In this document: one piece after another, positions 60,172-64,000 of the stretch
Layout of the letters: the number at the start of each line of letters is the position of its first letter
Position numbering within the stretch: the first letter of the stretch is position 1
From: Silene conica
Taxonomy: Eukaryota > Streptophyta > Magnoliopsida > Caryophyllales > Caryophyllaceae
Direction: 5' to 3'
Length of the DNA: 64,000 nucleotides
Assembly: GCA_029255685.2 (NCBI GenBank)
Contig: CM055315.2
Coordinates: 50,373,358 to 50,437,357, forward strand
The notes under the pieces: model-generated
Seen by the model: the letters and a program-made list of their open reading frames with translations, nothing else
Told to the model about the DNA's origin: nothing
Database searches by the model: none
Program-made: the position numbers and the translations under genes

Positions 60172-61638
60172 GTCAAAGTTAATGATGGTTTGGGTAAATT
60201 ACTCTACATAATTACGGAATTATGTCTTGAATGAATATTTTATTAGTATGATGCATACTTTATATTATGTTGAATGTTTGTGAATGGTTTATTTACGTTT
60301 TTTTTTGCAATCAATTGTAAATTGTAATACTTAGTGTGGCCTTAGTAAATTATGTTTTCGTAATGAAGGAAGCATAATTTGGGATGTAATTAATTATGAG
60401 ATCTCGAATCTCCCTTGTGTATTTTTTTTATTATGTTGTTGGAATTAGAATGTAATAATAGGATATTGTTATGTAATTCAAAATGTAACAAAGAAGACAA
60501 AGATGGAGATAGGATTGCTCACTCCCACTACATCATCAAGAAGGAACATCAAGTCAAGACAAGCTTCTAGGGTCCATTGCTCAATGGATTCCAAAGTTGT
60601 ATTTTTTTGTTCTTTTTGGTAAGATAAGCCACACTAGGACTTGTTTTATTTTTCGTGTTTATTTATGTTCTTATTGCTTGTCATTCACATGTTTTGCATC
60701 ATTTTTCCGCCTAAACCAAACCACCTAAGATTGCATGAAAATTGACTTATATAGGTATGTATGTTTATTATCATGGACATACAGATGTCACTTGCATATT
60801 TTTCCTTAAGCCATCACCTTAGTTTATTCATTCTCGCATGCTAGATATTCGTTCAATTAGGGGTCGTTTGGTTCGGCATGGGATGATAAAATTCCTGGGA
60901 AGATTAAATTCATATGAACTTGAAAATCACGTGAATTATGTAAATGTTGTTTGGTTTGAGGTAGGAACTTTAATTCATGCGGGAACTTTCACTTATCAAG
61001 AGGGGGCTAGGTAAGTGACTTCGTCCTACATTATATAGGAATTAGAGTTCCATAGGAAGTTCTTATTCCCATGAATTGGGCAACCAAACAAGACTTAGTT
61101 TTCCCACTTCCCATGATTTTCCAATTCCCATGTTTTTAAAAGGCAACCAAACAACCCCTTAAAATGAAATAAAATAAAGTTGATGAAATCTTCCTCTATA
61201 ACCTAAAATTGAGATTGGTCTTTTATATGTCAAATTACTATGAATCCCTTCTTCGTCGCCAGGCATATAGGACCTTACTCTTCATATGACCCCTTTTACG
61301 TTGGGTAAGTAGTAGCTGTTGACGTATTTTACCTCAACATCATGATCCTCGTACGATCCTGTGGTTATGGTGGACTAAAGATATAATTTACAGAAATTTA
61401 TCGACCAAGAATTCTAAAGGTAGAATTAGCCAAAAGGTTGGCTTATCAATTTACAGAAATTGAGTCTTGGGACAATTTATATAGTTCTTGAGGAAGATCA
61501 ATTATATAAATGCTTAAGTCATCGCATTAAAATATTTTTGCATAGACTATACACCAAACGATGGGATGCTTATTATATTTTATTTTCTTCTTTACAGTGT
61601 AAAATTCATTCTTCAAAATCAATAATAATGCATACAAA
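60172..61638 (+). other. Copia leader, third piece, with a MITE
   Basis: Non-coding sequence from the right GTCAA duplicate to the gag ATG. It contains the Tourist-like MITE. No gene. Confidence 0.7.
60860..61158. mobile_element. Tourist-like (PIF/Harbinger) MITE, 299 bp
   Basis: Terminal inverted repeats GGGGTCGTTTGGTT and AACCAAACAACCCC, flanked by the 3-bp duplication TTA (60857-60859, 61159-61161), as expected for the PIF/Harbinger superfamily. Non-coding. Confidence 0.88.
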
Positions 61639-62938
61639 ATGGCTGGCCATACTAATGACCCAATGCCAAGTGTAACACTAGATAATAAGTCATGGCTTAG
61701 AGCCTTCATGGACCACATGAATCAGTCCACGCGACTGAAGAATGATGGGTCAAACTTTGCGGATTGGGTAGCATCATTACGGAATGCTGCCATAGCTGAT
61801 GGTAAGCTCAAGTACTTGACTGAGCCACTACCACCTAACCTAGGTCCCAATGCCGGAATCAATGAATCACTCGCGTATAGTGATTTTGTTATGGAAGCGG
61901 GTGCGATAAAGAACGTACTCATCTTTGCAATGAAATCCAATTTGCAAAGGCGCTTCATTGCCCAAGGTGCAAATAAGATTTTCAACACGCTTACTAATGA
62001 ATTCTCGAAAGCACCGAGGATCATTACATACAAGCATACCTGTCGCTTCTTTGATGCGAAACTCCAAAAGAGCCAATCAGTTAGCCCACACATTCTCAAT
62101 ATGATTGAGAATGTCAAAAGATTGGAGTCCCCGAACTGCAAAATCAGTGAGAACGTTATCATTGACCGAATGCTTCATTCACTTCATGATGGTTTTGCCC
62201 TATTCAGGGCAAACTATTACGTGAATGACATGAGGAAAAGTCCTCATGAGCTACACTCCCTTCTGGTACCGACCGAGAAAGATCTTAAATTGAGTGGGAG
62301 CATGAAGCAAGATGTTCTCATGATTGCAAATAAGGGGATGGGTAAGGACAAGGTTCATGGCGAGCTAACTGTAGCTAAGCCATCAAAGTTTAAAAGGGCT
62401 GGATTTAAGAGTGGGTTTGGTGAGACAAGTAGCTCACAAGGCAAGGCAAAGAGCAAAGACGGTGAGATTGAGCGCCACCATTGCCACAAGACTAGGCATT
62501 GAAGGCGGAATTGTCTAGTGTACCGTGAGGACATAAAAGCAGGCCGCGCCGCTCCTGTTGGTATGTCATCTTATATTCATATGATTAAGATTAACCATGC
62601 ATGTTTCAGAACTTGGGTATTAGATACTGGTTGTGGTTCTCATCCGTGTAATCATTTGCAGGACCTAAAAAACATCACACCTCTCGCAAAAGGTGATGTG
62701 GACATGCGAGTCGGGAATGGAGCAAAAGTTGCTGCTGATTCCATGGAAACATATGTGATCCAGCTACTAAAGGATTCGAGTTACATCTGTATAACTATTA
62801 CTATGTAACCAGTTTATCTAAGAACATTATTTCTGTTTCCGTACTCGATAAAGACGGATTTTCATTCATAATAAAGGATAATAGCTGTATTTTCTCTTTA
62901 AATGGAATGGTTTATGGTAAAGCAGTTTTCAAGAATGG
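61639..62938 (+). pseudogene. Copia Gag and protease, broken
   Basis: From ATG 61639 (MAGHTNDPMPS) a copia gag domain of the UBN2 type spans about residues 30-225 (FADWVASLRNAAIADGKL, then HILNMIENVKRLES). The zinc knuckle at about 62478-62520 reads HHCHKTRH*RRNC: TGG has become TGA, and the first Cys is replaced. After the stop the frame goes on to the protease motif WVLDTGCGSH (about 62614). A frameshift near 62790 precedes VTSLSKNIISVSVLDKDGF, and the sequence ends where an Athila LTR is inserted. Pol lies beyond. Gag would package the RNA; this copy cannot. Confidence 0.88.
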
Positions 62939-64000
62939 TGATACCCATCGTTGAGGGTTTCAAAGATAAAATTTTAATTTCCTAAACTTAACCTATAGAT
63001 AGAGTAAGTCAGGGTCGAACCACAAGGAGGTTGGGAGTGTTAACTGTTCTAGGTCTATGTCTTGAGATAACAATTGGGGGTTTTAAATTTGGTTTTGATC
63101 TCAACTAAGTCTAGCAATTAAAACAAGAATAAAACTGAAAGTAAGATGTGAAAAAAATGATATAAAGAAGATGTTAGGATGATTGCGTCATCATAGCTAC
63201 GATGGCAGACGGTCTAGGTCAACATGCATTGAAGTCGTGTAAGGGGTATAACAAATCCTTTCGGTCTATGTTATCTAATAGTTCCTTTTCGCCTATACTA
63301 TTAGTCCCTAGGTCTCACATATGATGGTTGTCAACATTATAGGTGATTCCTAATGTCTAAGTCACATACCCTTCGACCTTAGTAACTTAGCTGTCTTAAA
63401 ACGTTAACTAACGCCCTTCCCTTATCTTTCGATCCCCAGGTCGGTTATTATTAAGCATCCTACAAGTCTCCCTTCGGTCTCGTTGTAAGATATTGCAATT
63501 AACGAACAAAAACAAGTCTGATCATACACGAAGTCGGTCGACCGACCAGCTACCCCGGTCGATCGACTAACCTCCTCAGTCGACCGACCAGAGAAGCCAG
63601 TCGGTCGACCAAAGTCTGATACGGGTTGCCCTAAACTACGCCATCTACGCTATAAATCGCCTACATCCTAACATGTGAGGTTTAGCAACGCGTAGCACTA
63701 ATGAAAACAATAACTTCAACAATAGCAACAGTAGGAAACATGATTAAGGCAATAACACACAATTAACAAGAATATAGGTTTAGGGATTCTAACTATCCAG
63801 TGCAAAACTTTAAAAAATGTAAATAAACTGAAATAGAACGAGAATTACCGTAACAATGGAAGTAGAAGAACTGAAAGATTAGAACTTTATTGAGAATTGC
63901 GTGGAAACTGATTGTTTGCAAAGGTAAACTAATGAAGAACTTTATTGTAAAACTAAACTAATGAAATTTCTATGTAAAACTAGATTAGGGCTAATGATAG
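62939..64000 (-). repeat. Athila-type LTR, cut by the right edge
   Basis: Starts TGATACCCATCGTTGAGGG, homologous to the Athila-A LTR (TGATGCCCGTCGTTGAGGG) but clearly diverged. It holds the hairpin string (63248-63487) and a palindrome array (63536-63610). It may be a solo LTR or the 3' LTR of a minus-strand element. Confidence 0.85.
63536..63610. repeat. Four 12-bp palindromes at exact 21-bp pitch
   Basis: Start positions 63536, 63557, 63578 and 63599: GGTCGACCGACC, GGTCGATCGACT, AGTCGACCGACC, AGTCGGTCGACC, each followed by a 9-bp spacer of different sequence. Confidence 0.92.

Larger units (their letters stand above)
35363..62938 (+). mobile_element. Old copia element hosting most insertions of the right half
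   Basis: Reconstructed from pieces: LTR end (about 35363-35730), primer site, leader 35731-35987, 46004-46121 and 60172-61638, then gag and protease 61639-62938. The pieces join exactly when Tekay-2 (TSD CCTAA) and family B (TSD GTCAA) are removed. The left LTR end is lost at the junction with the Athila-like fragment, and the pol end is interrupted by the LTR at 62939. It is the oldest layer of this half. Confidence 0.78.

Noticed and set aside
60172-60860. Possible host gene promoter or exon right of family B
   Set aside because: The position between the copia leader pieces and the gag start, and the matching GTCAA duplicate, assign it to the copia leader.

Overview
The window is plant nuclear DNA made almost entirely of nested retrotransposons. 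The evidence is direct: plant-type L1 LINEs with a DUF4283 ORF1, chromodomain Ty3/gypsy elements of the Tekay/Del type with 2-3 kb LTRs, Athila-type gypsy elements with a tRNA-Asp-like primer site, a copia element, a tRNA-derived SINE and several MITEs. The composition and families fit an angiosperm, probably a eudicot; I cannot name the species from sequence alone. I see no convincing host gene, rRNA or tRNA gene. Names such as Tekay-2 or family B are working labels for this window.

Layout. 1-4240: LINE-A on the minus strand, inserted in the protease region of a decayed Tekay-type element (Tekay-1, to 8602). 8939-14000: a 5 kb LTR element with no coding capacity (LARD-like). 14186-17173: a unique AT-rich block plus an Athila LTR, duplicated without net length change at 25679-28666. 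15617-22693: the Athila-like element (gag and protease only, a SINE in its 3' part), with the far LTR cut by a family-B LTR (22694-25625). 28667-29010: 150-bp tandem repeats. 29784-32390: a MITE split by a 5'-truncated LINE-B; a second MITE of the same family follows at 32502-32687. 33574-35362: another Athila-like LTR with a little internal sequence.

From about 35363 to 62938 one old copia element (plus strand) serves as host for later insertions. Its LTR end and primer site are at 35363-35744, its leader is in three pieces, and its gag/protease is at 61639-62938. Inserted in its leader are Tekay-2 (35988-46003, TSD CCTAA, nearly identical LTRs, one in-frame stop in an otherwise open polyprotein) and the non-autonomous family-B element (46122-60171, TSD GTCAA). 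The 5' LTR of family B was in turn hit by Tekay-3 (54526-59223). A Tourist-like MITE (60860-61158) also lies in the leader. An Athila-type LTR (62939 to the edge) interrupts the copia protease region.

The most unusual signals are inside the LTRs. (1) Family-B LTRs carry an array of about a dozen hairpins with a conserved loop and changing but still complementary stems. (2) Athila-type elements carry GC-rich 12-bp palindromes, GGTCGGTCGACC-like, repeated at an almost exact 21-bp pitch in the LTR, the 3' region and even inside gag. (3) An unrelated-looking palindrome, CTCGATCGAG, shows the same pitch and the same place, about 70-80 bp upstream of a TATA box, in another LTR. (4) Athila LTRs have further small hairpins with compensatory base changes between copies. 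These are the candidates for an undescribed structural or regulatory system.
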